64,000 bases of DNA from Meloidogyne chitwoodi (taxonomy: Eukaryota; Nematoda; Chromadorea; Rhabditida; Meloidogynidae). Every line of letters starts with the position of its first letter. The stretch's first letter is position 1. A model generated the notes under the pieces. The model was not told the DNA's origin and ran no database searches. It saw only the letters and a list, made by a program, of their open reading frames with translations. Shown here piece after piece: positions 47,201 through 64,000 of this stretch. The stretch covers positions 62,001-126,000 of the forward strand of contig JACZZP010000010.1 in the NCBI GenBank assembly GCA_015183035.1, in the 5' to 3' direction. A program made the position numbers and the translations under genes.

Positions 47201-48805
47201 TTATATTGGCCTTCTTGTATTACGCATTTTTTCAAGTCTAGATTGCAAATGATTGTTAGTTTCTTTACTTTCTTCAATTACTTGTTCCTTGTCACGAAGC
47301 TTAAAAATTACTTTTTTTTATTTTTCTTAAAAATATTAAAAAGAAAACCTCTTTTTTCAACTGTCTGTTCTGCTTTTGCAATTCTTCAGACTCCTTTTCC
47401 GATTGTTCCGCAATTGTTTTAAACCTTTTTAGTTGAGTTTCAGATCGTCCAAAAGCTCCTTCTAAAGCGGTTTTCTCTCTTTCCATTTCTTGAAGTTTAA
47501 GCTTCATTTCTGTAACTTGTTTTAAAGCGTCTCCTAAAATTAAAGAAAAATTCGTTTAAAAATCTAAAAAAATTCAAAAACTATGCAAGCTGTCGTCACT
47601 ACTGCTATTTGACCCAATAGAATTGTAATCTTCCCTTGGCCGTTGTCGTCGATTGTAAAGAGTTTTTTCTGCCTCTTCCACTTGCTGCCGAAGCTTTCGA
47701 TTCTAAAAACAATTGTTATAAAATTAAAAAATTAAATAAACCGATTCCACGATCCTTTGTATTTTTTGGTCAACAGCAGAAGTTCCAGGGAGAGCCTTTT
47801 CAACGGCAGCTAAGGTGACATAGGAAACTAATAAAGGCTCAAATTTGCTAAAAAATGAATATAAAACATAAAAAATATACAAATAAACGTTTTTGTGCTG
47901 TCAATTCCATTTTCTGATCCAGCTCTAGAATGATGTATAGGCGGAAGAAGGTCATCATTTGGGTCTTGATTAGCAACAAGAAAACCATTTTCCTGAAAAA
48001 GTGAATAATCCATCTGATGAATTAAAAAGAAACTAACATGAATTAGCTTATCCCTTTGAAGAATTTCATTTCTTAATTGTTGCTGTTGAAGATGAAGCCC
48101 TTCAACTGTTTTCTAAATTTGAAATTCAAAGTTTTTTTATGAAATAATAAACCTTTAAAAGCTTCAATTCTTCATTGATTTCACGATTCTCTCTAGTTAC
48201 CTTTAAAATAAAGTTTAAAAATCACAAAAAGTTAATTTAAAAAAACCTGATATAAAATTTGATCTTTCTCTTCTATTTCATCCTTCATAAGGTCAAGTTC
48301 ATACAAAAGTGCAGACTTTTCATTATCAAGTTGAGAATACAGCAACATTGCACGTTGAAATTTCTTTTCCAATTCGCTAACTTTGTCCTTTTAAAAAACC
48401 AAATTAAAAAAATTAATTTAAAAAATTACATTTTCGTTATCAATAAGATGATAGTCTTTTTGATCGTTGGCTTTTATTGATTTTTCAAGACAATCTATCC
48501 TAACTTGTCTCGCTTCATCTCTGGCTTGCCTTTTCTTTGAAAGGAGTTCTTCTGCCTTTAAACAGTAATAAAAATTTTAGAAAATTGAAAAAAAATTTTC
48601 TGGAGGGGTTCCAGGTCATAAAACACAATCCCCATATTTTTAAGCTAAAATTTACTTTAGTTAAACGCCCATTGTTGTAATAAACAAATCTTATAGTCAT
48701 TTAAAAATAAATAAAAAATACTTCTCTATTTATTCTGTCCAAAACGCTCTCTTCCATATGTGAGCTAGCTGGAGCACGTCTTCGTGGAGAAGAATAGGAA
48801 CTCAT
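47201..48805 (-). CDS. LRRFIP-type (Flightless-I interacting) coiled-coil protein
   Basis: The start at 48805 encodes [19 protein letters not shown], then [20 protein letters not shown]. Next come [20 protein letters not shown] and [20 protein letters not shown], which match the core LRRFIP1/2 coiled coil, then [20 protein letters not shown] followed by NQDPNDD (vertebrate LRRFIP: a block with RDxxIEEHGLVI). The segment [20 protein letters not shown] continues into [16 protein letters not shown] and a long coiled coil ending RNTRRPI at 47201. LRRFIPs bind Flightless-I leucine-rich repeats and act in actin and innate signalling. This gene has its full N-terminal half, unlike its copies in the MYPT gene, so it is the likely donor. 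The family call rests on motif order. Confidence 0.82.
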
Positions 48806-49648
48806 TATTGCAATAAAAATTAATGTGCTCAGCAATTAACAGATTTTATTAAGGCAAGAATTATGCTCTAAAAAAATTAGAAATTAAAAAACAAAAAACA
48901 AGAAAATTAGTCACACAAAGAGGGCGATCTTTATGATGTTATAAAATAAAAATCATTGAAAGTAGAAATCAAATTAAATTCCTTTTTCTTCCTTGCCAAT
49001 TAAAAAAAGAGGAAATATTGATTGAAATGAAAGTAAAATATTGGATCAAAATTAAGGAACAGAAAACACACAAAAACGGAAAGAGAAAAAAGCATCAGTT
49101 GTTCTTGTAGATAAAATGAACAACTTTTAATAGAACTTTTCAAAATTTAAAATTTTAAAGTCAACTATTTAGAAATTTAAAGGCAAACAAGCTAAGGATT
49201 GAGATTTATATAATTTTAATCGCTTATAAATGACCTTAATGCGTGTTCAGACATTTCGTCTACAGAAATTGCACGACATTTCGTCCCAACGGCAAAAAAT
49301 CGTGGGCTCGGGTAAACGAAATGTAGTTTTTTTGCGATAGAGGCGAAATGTCGTGCAATTTTGTTTGACGAAATGTACCGGTCCCCCTTAATGAAGAAGA
49401 GCAGAAGCTTGCTTCTTTTTATCTCTAATTCTCTTTATTTAGAATATATTTCGCATAACTATTCGCAGAAAATAAATTTCGCAGCACTATCGCAGGAATT
49501 CGCAGCTAAATATTCGCAACACTTCACAAATTACCTATTTTGTTTTTAATTAAACTTAAAATTTATTTTCTTTTTTTTCTAGTTTTTTTAATATTTCTTG
49601 ATTCTTCAAGTCGATTTAATCTGAATATCTTATTGTTATTTCAACGCA
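48806..49648. other. divergent promoter region with a MITE
   Basis: Lies between the LRRFIP-type gene (minus) and the DM-domain-like gene (plus), so both promoters should be here. The palindromic element at 49251-49376 is its main recognisable content. A poly-pyrimidine stretch (ttttctttttttt) precedes the plus-strand gene. Confidence 0.45.
49251..49376. mobile_element. palindromic MITE-like element, copy 2
   Basis: Ends acatttcgtctacagaaatt and aattttgtttgacgaaatgt form an imperfect inverted repeat of about 37 bp. The core gcacgacatttcgtcc is shared with copy 1 at 27887-28006. The length is 126 bp. There is no coding content. Confidence 0.78.
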
Positions 49649-51338
49649 ATGACGGAAGAAGTAAGAATGATCGAAAACGATGGATTTAAGTATTTCAAAA
49701 AGGTAACTAAATTTTTGACCTAATTATATTTGTACTAACCTTCATAAATAGCAAGTTAAAAACCGACACGTAAAATTAGATAATATCTATTTATTGGGCG
49801 TTATTTTGCTTAATAACGAGGAAAAAGGAGTTTAAAAGTGCGTACAAATATTATTAAAAATTTGTGCAATTCTACAAAAAATTTTAGAACGATCAATGGT
49901 ACCAGGAGTCGCCTTTCTTCAAGGATAGTTATCCAATTAAACAAGAACTTGTGCCTGATTGCGTCAAAACCGAGTGGAATAATTTAATGGAACAACAAAT
50001 TGAAAACGATCAAAATGAAATTTTTGAAAATATGGCTGTTGAGAACGCAAGAGAGTCGTCTATTGATGTGGCAAAAAGTATTCCTCCAGCTAAAAGTCAC
50101 TCAAAAAAAGCTGTTAAGAAAAAGGTTATTTTTTAAATTTAAATTCCTTTATTTTTTCTAAATATTCTCGCAAGTACTTTAAAGCAAAAATTTTTTAGAA
50201 ACATATTCTAAACAAAATTTTACAGGGTACCCTTTCTGATCCAAGACTTCAACATGCTATGTCCAAAAAAGCTGTTTCTTCGATTAATTTTTCTTCATCA
50301 CCTGCATCTTCTGTTGTAACTATTGAAGGCGGAGGATTAACGCCAATTATTGTAACTGATTCACAGCAATTAATTCGACCACTTAGTATTTTTTCTGATA
50401 TTTATATTTTTTATTAAAAAAATTTTAAGGGGCAGAACTCAGATCAAAGATGCTGGAAGATGCTAAGGAATTGGAGAAAAGGATGGAAATTAGAAAGGTT
50501 GTGAAAATTAAGTTTTAATAGAGATTTCTTTTTTTTAATTTTTTACTCAAAATTTTTAAAAAATTCCTCAAAAATTTTATTTAATTTTTAGAACATTATG
50601 ACCATCCAGGATGTTAAGACCAAACCTTTTGAACCAAAGAAAAAACAATCAGAGGAATCAATGCTTGCTCGAAACGAAAGTCGAAGGAAAATGGCTGAGA
50701 CAGCGGAACAAATGAGTATTTTTTTAATTTTATTTTTGCTTAATTTCTCTAATTTATTAGTTTCAAAATTGGAAAGAATCAAAAAAGCAAGGAAAATGCT
50801 TACTGATCTAAAGCAGGGCGAGGAAGGTTTATTTATAAGTTGGATTATTTGTAAAAAAAATTTTTTGCAGAACAAATGGTGGCCAAAGTTCCAAGATTAG
50901 GAAAAATTTTTGAGGTTAAATTGATAATTAAAACTTAACAATACTTCAAAAATTTTAACAATAGATTGAACGACTTTCCGAGTTTGCTTCTGCAAACAAT
51001 GTTACAGTGCTTAATTTGGATAAATTTATTTGTGCAACTGATAAGCGAAGGATTATTTACAATGGTTTTTTAATTTATTTTTTTTTAATTTTGCGAAAAA
51101 ATTTTTAAAATTTTATTAAATTAAATATTCATAGAGAAAGGTGTTTGTATCTTTTGTTCTGTTCATGGCCTTAGTCAATCGGTTGAAAAACATCAAGATG
51201 ATCGGGATTGTCCTTTTTTCTTTTGTACATGTGCACATGTAAATTTTTATTTTTTTTAATATTTTAAATTTAAAAATTTTTCAGTGTTATATGGTTGGCA
51301 AATTGGGAGAAAAAGGTGTTTTTCTTGTTGATAAGTAA
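49649..51338 (+). CDS. divergent DM-domain (doublesex/MAB-3-like) protein
   Basis: Exons from ATG 49649 (MTEEVRMIENDGFKYFKK) give a largely unstructured acidic and Ser-rich protein with a possible sumoylation site IKQE, basic KKAVKKK, a helical stretch SKMLEDAKELEKRMEIRK and RLSEFASANNVTVLNLDKF. The last two exons encode CIFCSVHGLSQSVEKH, then QDDRDCPFFFCTCAHC, then YMVGKLGEKG and a stop at 51336-51338. The Cys/His spacing C-x2-C-x2-H-G-x7-H-x5-C-x4-C-x-C-x2-C is that of a DM zinc module with two extra residues between the second His and the next Cys. DM proteins are DNA-binding regulators of sexual traits. Here the domain is at the extreme C-terminus and lacks the usual RQRVMA tail, so DNA binding is uncertain. 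Confidence 0.7.
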
Positions 51339-53140
51339 TTATTTTTGAATTGATATTTTTAATGGATATTTATTTTTTTTTCGCAGCGATTTTTTATTAT
51401 ACATATATGATTCGAATTTTTTTTTAAATGAGTAAAATGTTTTTTTCCAAAATTTTATTTTTTAAATTCTGAAAAAATAAAAATTTTTTAATGAATGATT
51501 CATTTACGATGAAAATGAAAATATATTTTTTTAAACAAAGTGACATTAAGTAAAAATTCTGATTAATAGTTTAAATTTATTTGTCAAGTTTTAAGCATTT
51601 TTAAAGTTGTTTTAAGTATCCAGAAAATATTTTTTGAATATTAAAAAATATTAATTTTGTATTTTTTCATTAAAATTTGAAAAACACAAAATTCTGATTT
51701 TGTCTTTTTGCAAAAATTCTGATTTTGTATTTTTTAATTATTACTGGGAATGTACAACATATAATACTATAATTCTGATTTATTAATTCTGATTTGTGTT
51801 TTAATACTATAATTCTGATAATTCCTATTTGTGTTTCGGATAAATTCTGGTGAACAAGCATTATTATAATGACTTGTGTTTTCATTATAATTCTGGTTTA
51901 AATATTTTTGTATTTTTATAAAATTCTGATTTTATTTAATTTTTTATCACTAATATTGCTCATTTTTCACGTTCTTTCTCTTATTTTGCGCATAAGGAAT
52001 ATAATAAATAAATATTTCTCTCCAAGGCCAGGAACGGACATGTGTAATGTTGAATAAAAAGAGCAATAAAAAAATTTCCGCTAGCCCCTCGTCCACTAAA
52101 AAGGCGTAAAAAAGTAGTTTTGTACATGGATCGATTTGGTTTGCGCATTCATCTATTTAATATAATTATTAAACAACCTTTTTTGAAAACATTATATATT
52201 TTATTACAATTTTAAACTTTTTTTAAAGCGATCAATTTTTTCCCTTCATCTCAAAACTAATTTTATTTTATTAAAACTCTCTCTTTTAATAAATCCTATA
52301 GGGTTGATTAGTAAAAGCTATAGAAAAACCTTCTCAAGGTCATTATAAAACAAGTCAAATTTTCAAGATGACATTTCTTTTACATATTAAAAAAATTCAA
52401 TAAAATAACTTAATGTGAGAATAAAATTATAAAATTTTAAAAAAATGCGCGAAATTTTTTCTTAAAAATAACAAATAAAAAAATAAGTTTTTTATATACT
52501 GAATTTCTGCAAATAAATAAAGAAAATTATTCCCCATCAGAATTATTCATTAAATAAATCTGAAATTTCGAGTTTCAAATTTTTTGAAATTTTCAATTTA
52601 AAAAAGGGCCAATATCAAGACTATCACTTTATAATTTTTATGTGTTTTTTAATTGTATTTTTGAGTGTTTTTCCAACCTTTCTAATCAAATAATAATAAA
52701 AATATTTTTATTATTTTTCCTCAAGTTTTCTTTTTCACAATTTCTCGTAAGTGTGAATGACGCGAAAAATAAGGAAAAAAATAAAAAAGTGAAAGAACGG
52801 AGAACTAAAAAAATTATATATTTTGAGCAAAGGATTGACACACTTTTTTTGTACCTTTTTCTTTTGTGCAAAATGTTCTCCCTAATTTTTACAATGCGCA
52901 ATAATTTTTTGCGAGCATAAAAACACTTTTATTCTCACACGTAGAATTTTTATCAATTTATATTTGAATGAAAATAAATTTAAATTTTTTTAAATTTAAT
53001 TATTAAAACAAAAATAAATTTATTAATTATAAAATACCCTTTAAAATACCAAAATGTCCAATTTTCATAACGTTCAGAATTTAAAATAAATTAAAAATGA
53101 TTATTCCTAAAATTTCAACAAAACTTTACTAAAAAAATTT
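51339..53140. repeat. intergenic spacer with dispersed AATTCTGATT words
   Basis: Between 51660 and 51930 the words attctgattt, aattctgat and ttgtattttt recur, the reverse complement of the family seen at 6020-6260 and in the tetraspanin intron. The remaining 1.2 kb is plain AT-rich DNA with no convincing gene. Confidence 0.5.
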
Positions 53141-55513
<2,373 letters not shown>

Positions 55514-56290
55514 ATTTTAAATTTTTGAAAAAATGTGATAATAAAATCCATATTTTATACATGAATGTACATATATTATAATAAAATAAAAAAATTTGAT
55601 TTTTTCAAATTTAATAAAAAATTAGATCATTCGAAAAAGAACAAAATTCTGAATCGAATGAGCTATCTAAGACATTCTAAAAAATATCATTTTCGAGAAA
55701 ATTTTTTAAATTTTTCTAAAATAAGAATTTTCTAAAAAATATATTTGATATTTATTTATACATTTATCAGATATTATTTAATTGAATCGAAAGAAACCGT
55801 GTTTAGTTCAACATGGAGAGGTGACTGTGTCAGAGTTGCCGCGGGTTACTCGAAACCCGACAATTGAGCTCAACCCGCGGCAACCCTGTTGTGAGTATAA
55901 ACATTAACGAGGAGGAAGTTTACAGTAAAAATTAATTATTAAATAAGGCGATAAGAATGAAAAAAAAGAAGAAAATATAAAATTTTAATTACGATGGGGA
56001 ATTTAAATATATTATTCAAAAAATACAATATTTTCTCTGAGATTTAAAAATTAAAATTTTTCTCCTCTTTTAAAATACGTATTTATAAAACAGGCAAGAA
56101 GAAGAAAAAAAAGTTGGCTTAAAATAGGTAAATATATTAATAATCACAATTTTGCTTTTTTACAAGCTACCAAACAAAAAATAAATGTTTTAAATTATAG
56201 GTATTTTGAAAATTGAAAATTTTTTACAATTTGACATCAATTTAAAAATCTTGTTTTTTATACGAATTTTTTGTATTTAAACTTTTAATT
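55514..56290. other. convergent 3' spacer between tetraspanin and YAP genes
   Basis: Both neighbouring genes end here. A GC-rich hairpin at 55831-55888 stands out from the AT-rich surroundings. Otherwise I see nothing. Confidence 0.45.
55831..55888. repeat. GC-rich inverted repeat
   Basis: gttgccgcgggtt (55835-55847) is repeated exactly in reverse complement at 55872-55884, and flanking CAG/CTG extends the pairing with one mismatch. A smaller hairpin gggttactcgaaaccc overlaps the left arm. It may be a MITE remnant or a strong RNA stem at the gene ends. Confidence 0.7.
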
Positions 56291-59853
<3,563 letters not shown>

Positions 59854-62800
59854 TTGAAAATTTAAAAAAGGCAAGAAAATGGTAATAATTTAATAATTAA
59901 TTTAAAAAATTTATTTTTTAAATTTTGGCAATTTTTTTAGCAAAAAGATAAAAATTTTTCTTCTCGAAACTCGAGAATCTGAAAAATAAAATTTTTTCTT
60001 AATTAAATTAGTATTACTAATAAATTTTATTTATTTATCATTTAAAAAGACAACACGATTACTCGGACACTACGGCGTCAAATTAAAAGAATGGCGCCAT
60101 AGGTGAAATTAATTGGGATTTCACATAAAAGGGAAATTGGAGATAAATAAGACAGGTGAGGAGAAAAGAGTAAATCAAAATTGAAATATTACTGTAATAA
60201 GAGCGCAAAGGTGTGAAGGCGCCATTTTGGTGTTTATTGGCAGTACCAATTTTAATAATTGCTTTTTATTTTTTATTTATGTGTGAGCGAGATAAAAATA
60301 AATAGCAAAAATAAATTTGTTGTTTTTTAAACAAGAAAATAATATTTTCCGGATTTTACTATTTTTTATTTATCTATTTTTCTTTTTTTGTCAATACAAA
60401 CAGACAAAACTCACTAGTCTTTTATTTTTATAACTCAGTTATAAATTAACCAATTGAGCTAATTTTGGTAATATTCGATAGAAAACAAATTCAGCTACAA
60501 AATAAAATAGAAAGCATAAAGTTTGAAGCAATAAAAAAAGGAGTTATGCTCAGAAAACCACTAAAAACATGCATTTTTATCAAAAAATGGCAGTTTTTCG
60601 ATGATATTTTTTTTAATCAACTAGTTCTTTTAAATTAGTTAGAAAATTTAATTCTCTATTAAATAATATTAAAATTAGCTCAAAAGGTTAATGCTATCAA
60701 TAGTTATAGAGATTTGAAACAAGTGAACTTAAAGCAATGGTGATTTTAAAGCTATAAAAAATAAAATAAATTAACAACTTTATAAAAACGATTAGAAATA
60801 AAAAAGAGGATAAAAATGGTAACAAAAAGGTGAAATATTAATTACTAAATAAAATTGTTAGTTTGGGAAAATTTAACTGTGAAAAAGATTTATTTTTAAA
60901 TTTAACTTTAATTAAAATAGGAGCAAATCACTGAACAGACATTTCACCGAATACGACATTAGGGTAAAAAGTAAAGAAACAAAAGGCCGTATAACTAAAT
61001 AAAAATTGAATTGCTTTAAAAAATATCTCAGAAACAAGTACAGAATTTTTAAAACAAAAAATAACGTTTAACTGCCCCTTCGGTGATTTTTTCAAATTTT
61101 CGGTAAATTGTCCCAACGGTGATTTTTCCCTTTTATATAAAATAAAACAATTAAAAATAAAATATTAATCGATTTAAAGCAACAAAATGAACAAAATTTA
61201 TTACTTTAAAAAACTCTTTATTTCCACCCGCAAAATGATAAGCAAAGTCAATTGAAAGAGAGAGAGAGAAGGAGGCTTTAAACAACCAAACCTTTTCTTT
61301 TTTAACCTAAAAGAAAATATAGGTAAATCAATTACCCCAAGTGTTCAAATGCTTTTTAATACAAAGGCTAAATTTGTCTTTTTTAAATTTTAAAATTTAA
61401 TTTTATTTAATTTTTCAATTTTTTTTATTGAAAATTAATAATGTTTCCCTAAATGAGATAACTTTAGGGGAAAGGGCCGGAGAGAAATATTTAAATCAAA
61501 TTTGATTTAATAATTTTGTATAAGAAGAGAAAATGTTCCTTCTATGGGACCCAGACAAATAAATTTAAAAAAAAATAAAATAAATTTAGGGTTAATAAAA
61601 TAAAATTTTTTAATTTATTTTAAGACTCATTTGATCCTTTTTTAACTTTTCTTGTTTTATTAATTGATCAGCCATTTGAGGAGATAACAGAAAGATGTAT
61701 AAAATACGAAAAAAAAGAAAAAAGCGGAAACAAAAAAAGTAGAGAAAATAAAATGAATAAAGAGGTGAAAAAGCTGTCAGTTTGATTGCCTTTAAACGCA
61801 AAAAAAAAAAAAAGTTATAAGTGATTGGGGGCGTTTGGACGCGGAGTCGGCAGAGCGCAGATATATATATAAAATGAAGGATTAGTTCATAAATTAAAAA
61901 AATATTTATTATCTAAATTTTGAAATATTAAAAAAATTAAGGTTCAAAAATTTCAAGTTTTCCAATTTTTAGATCGCGCCTAAAACGGTTCTGCGCCCAG
62001 ACACTCTAACAGGTTGATAACGCCTGTTTCTCTCGTTTTCTCTTTAAAGTGTTGAAAGGTTTTTGTGTCCCATGAGAATAAAATGATCAAAACTTGAAGA
62101 GCGGAAGCTATAAAAGTATCAATATATATTTATTATATTCTGAGTAGAAACAGGCGTTTTCAAGGGAAATGAAATGAAAGGTATATATATATAAATGGGT
62201 CGACAGAGATGAATCAGAAAAAAAGATGGGAAAGGGAATAAAGGAAGTATAGGAAAAAGAGGAAGAAGTGATCATCGTTCATATTGGAAAATTAAAAAAT
62301 ACGATTAAAATACAAAAAAAAATCAAAAAAAAAGGAAAAAATAATAATAAAAAATCTCGTTATAGTGACACCCCAAGGGGTCAACAAAGTGGTGTCACTA
62401 TATCCGGAGTGACTCAATATACGGTCCTCTAGGTGAGAAAATCCGAAAGGGACAGATTTTTTGCATTACAATATTCAATTGGAAATTATACCAAGATGTC
62501 ACTATAACGAGATTTTAACTGAAAAAGACCTTTGGAGGGTATAATCATGAAAAATTCTTTTTCGGGTTGATTTATGTGATAATTTAAAAATATAGTAAAA
62601 AATTGTATCCATGGAAATAAAGAAAAATTATGAAATAAAAAGGTATTTGAAAAATAAAAAAATTTTTTTAATAAAATTAATTTTAAAGTAAATAATAAAT
62701 AACGTAGTTTGAACTAAAATAATACAATAAAAATATATTTTAACGTTCAAAAATTATTATAAAAATGAGTAACAAAATAAAAAAAAAATTTCTTATCAGA

Positions 62801-64000
62801 ATATAAAGTATAATCATTTAACTATGCAAATATAACAAAACATTTATTTATATCAATATTTAGACGTGAAAAAAAATTGAAAATGCAAATACATGTCCTT
62901 GTTTTATTGTCATGAATCATTTAATATTTTTAAAGCAAAGTGTGAATCATAAACATGGAATATTTTTGAAAATAAGAATAAACTTCCGGAGAATGTTTTT
63001 TTGCTATTTTGTTAATTTTGGAATTTTTGTTTTTTTGTAAGGAGAAATTATGAAAAAATGAAAGTAATGCGAGTAGACCAAGGTAGCGCGAAAAATCATA
63101 ACTCTTGAAATAATGGACCGTTATGAATAAAATTGTTATCATTCGATAGAGGATTAAATTTGCTACAAAATAGAATTAAAATAAAAATTTTATTTGGCAA
63201 AAAAAAGGGTTAAACGTCAAAGAGCGTAAGTAACACTCTGTGGAGAAGTAAGAACAAAAACTAGCGCAATAAAAAATAAATTAAAAAATTAAAAAATTAT
63301 AAATCCAAATTATAAAAGGAATAAAGGAATTTAATACATTTTATAAGTTAATTTTAATGCAAATAAAATAGTAATAATATGAAAGAAAAATTAATTTTAA
63401 ATTGAAGTCGATAGAATTTGGGGTGGTTAATAATATTAAAATAGTGATTGGAAAATTAAAAAAAAAGTAAAAAATTGAAAAAATGTGCATTAGATAAATA
63501 AATTATTCTCCTTTTAGTATTATTTGTTGGCCAAATTATACCAAAAAATGACCAAAAAAAGATGAGCGTTGATTATTTTAAACAAAATCTTAGAAAAGCA
63601 TTAAAAATAATTTTAAAGTACATAAACATTAAGAGCAGTTGCCTAAGTTTAATTGACAATAAATCAGAAAAGAAAAAAATTGAAGGTGGGCAAGACTGAT
63701 CAAAAAAAAAGAAGGCAAGCACCGTTTACTTTATTATAAGAAAATTAATTGGTTTTGGTCTAAAATTTTTATTTAAAAGAAAATACTTGAAGAAAATAAA
63801 GATGAAGTGTTTTGTGCGCAAAAGATGTAATAAAAGAGTGAGGTCATTTTGCGGGTCCAGCCGGGAGAGAAAAGTAAAGGTAAGGGGTAGTCTGGAGGAA
63901 ACAAGTGGTGGTGCGTAAGGAACATAAACTGCGCAATAGAGAACACAAAGCAAAAGCAAAAAGCCGATCAATCGTTATGACGCAGCAATTGAGTAAAAAG
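59854..64000. other. 4.1-kb non-coding region upstream of the YAP gene
   Basis: AT-rich with short microsatellites (gagaga near 61260, tatata near 61860 and 62185). A small minus-strand frame near 61620-61672 (MADQLIKQEKLKKDQMSLK) has no recognised family and no clear splice sites. The MITE at 62351 is the only structured element I can support. It probably holds the YAP promoter and 5' UTR. Confidence 0.45.
62351..62516. mobile_element. 166-bp MITE with perfect 20-bp terminal inverted repeats
   Basis: aaaatctcgttatagtgaca (62351-62370) is the exact reverse complement of 62497-62516. The interior has sub-terminal inverted words (gtgacacc ... ggtgtcac at 62365-62398) and no ORF. Related sequences are at 53354 and, by tip motif, 9853. 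Confidence 0.85.

Noticed and set aside
61610..61801. Minus-strand frame with MADQLIKQEKLKKDQMSLK
   Set aside because: It looks slightly protein-like, but no splice sites or partner exons were found. It could be an unrecognised YAP 5' exon.

Overview
The window looks like nuclear DNA of a nematode. It is very AT-rich, genes are split by many short introns, and it carries nematode-typical genes: a serpentine chemoreceptor of the Srt type, an FMRFamide-like peptide precursor, a myosin-phosphatase targeting subunit (mel-11 type), a divergent DM-domain protein and a short-form YAP. A plant-parasitic clade such as Meloidogyne is plausible from composition and gene style, but this is an inference. 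No canonical TTAGGC telomere repeats, CRISPR arrays, bacterial operons or viral genes were seen.

Layout. 1-1592 (+): 3' part of an Srt-like receptor. 2134-4393 (-): a TTK/Mps1-like kinase that appears to start with a signal peptide. 5067-5567 (-): a flp-33-like neuropeptide precursor whose amidation glycine lies in a tiny last exon. 6634-12784 (-): a complete ectonucleotide pyrophosphatase/phosphodiesterase. 14231-14799 (-): a synaptobrevin-type R-SNARE. 15751-18084 (-): an SH2D4-type adaptor. 22252-26856 (+): a MYPT/mel-11 homologue that is chimeric, with an internal and a C-terminal block copied from a LRRFIP-type gene. 27622-29495 (+): phosphopantothenate-cysteine ligase. 29805-42566: about 12.8 kb of composite satellite DNA. 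43301-46498 (-): COG6. 47201-48805 (-): the intact LRRFIP-type gene, inverted relative to its copies in MYPT. 49649-51338 (+): DM-domain-like protein. 53141-55513 (+): tetraspanin. 56291-59853 (-): YAP homologue. 59854-64000: non-coding DNA with one MITE.

The satellite has three parts. A 12-bp GGYGAAYYCAYC array (3.5 kb) runs without indels for about 290 units. A related 12/13-bp TTTTCAGCGATN array (9 kb) lies in the opposite orientation. A six-unit array of the first orientation closes the right edge. Degenerate 10-mers TTCACCGATR mark both edges of the middle block. Giant 'ORFs' across it are artefacts of units that lack stop codons.

Other unexplained layers are: (i) at least seven tRNA-like sequences with Pol III A and B boxes, six of them in introns and all in the sense direction of the host gene; (ii) a dispersed ~15-bp motif, GGACATTWGAGTCTC, seen dozens of times in non-coding DNA mainly between 7.8 and 20.3 kb; (iii) an AATCAGAATT-rich sequence family, including a 63-bp minisatellite in a tetraspanin intron; (iv) several palindromic MITE-like elements. 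The genes are mostly housekeeping or signalling genes and do not form one pathway, though MYPT, LRRFIP and YAP all belong to actomyosin/Hippo biology. All calls come from reading the sequence by eye. Exon borders are manual and no search was run.
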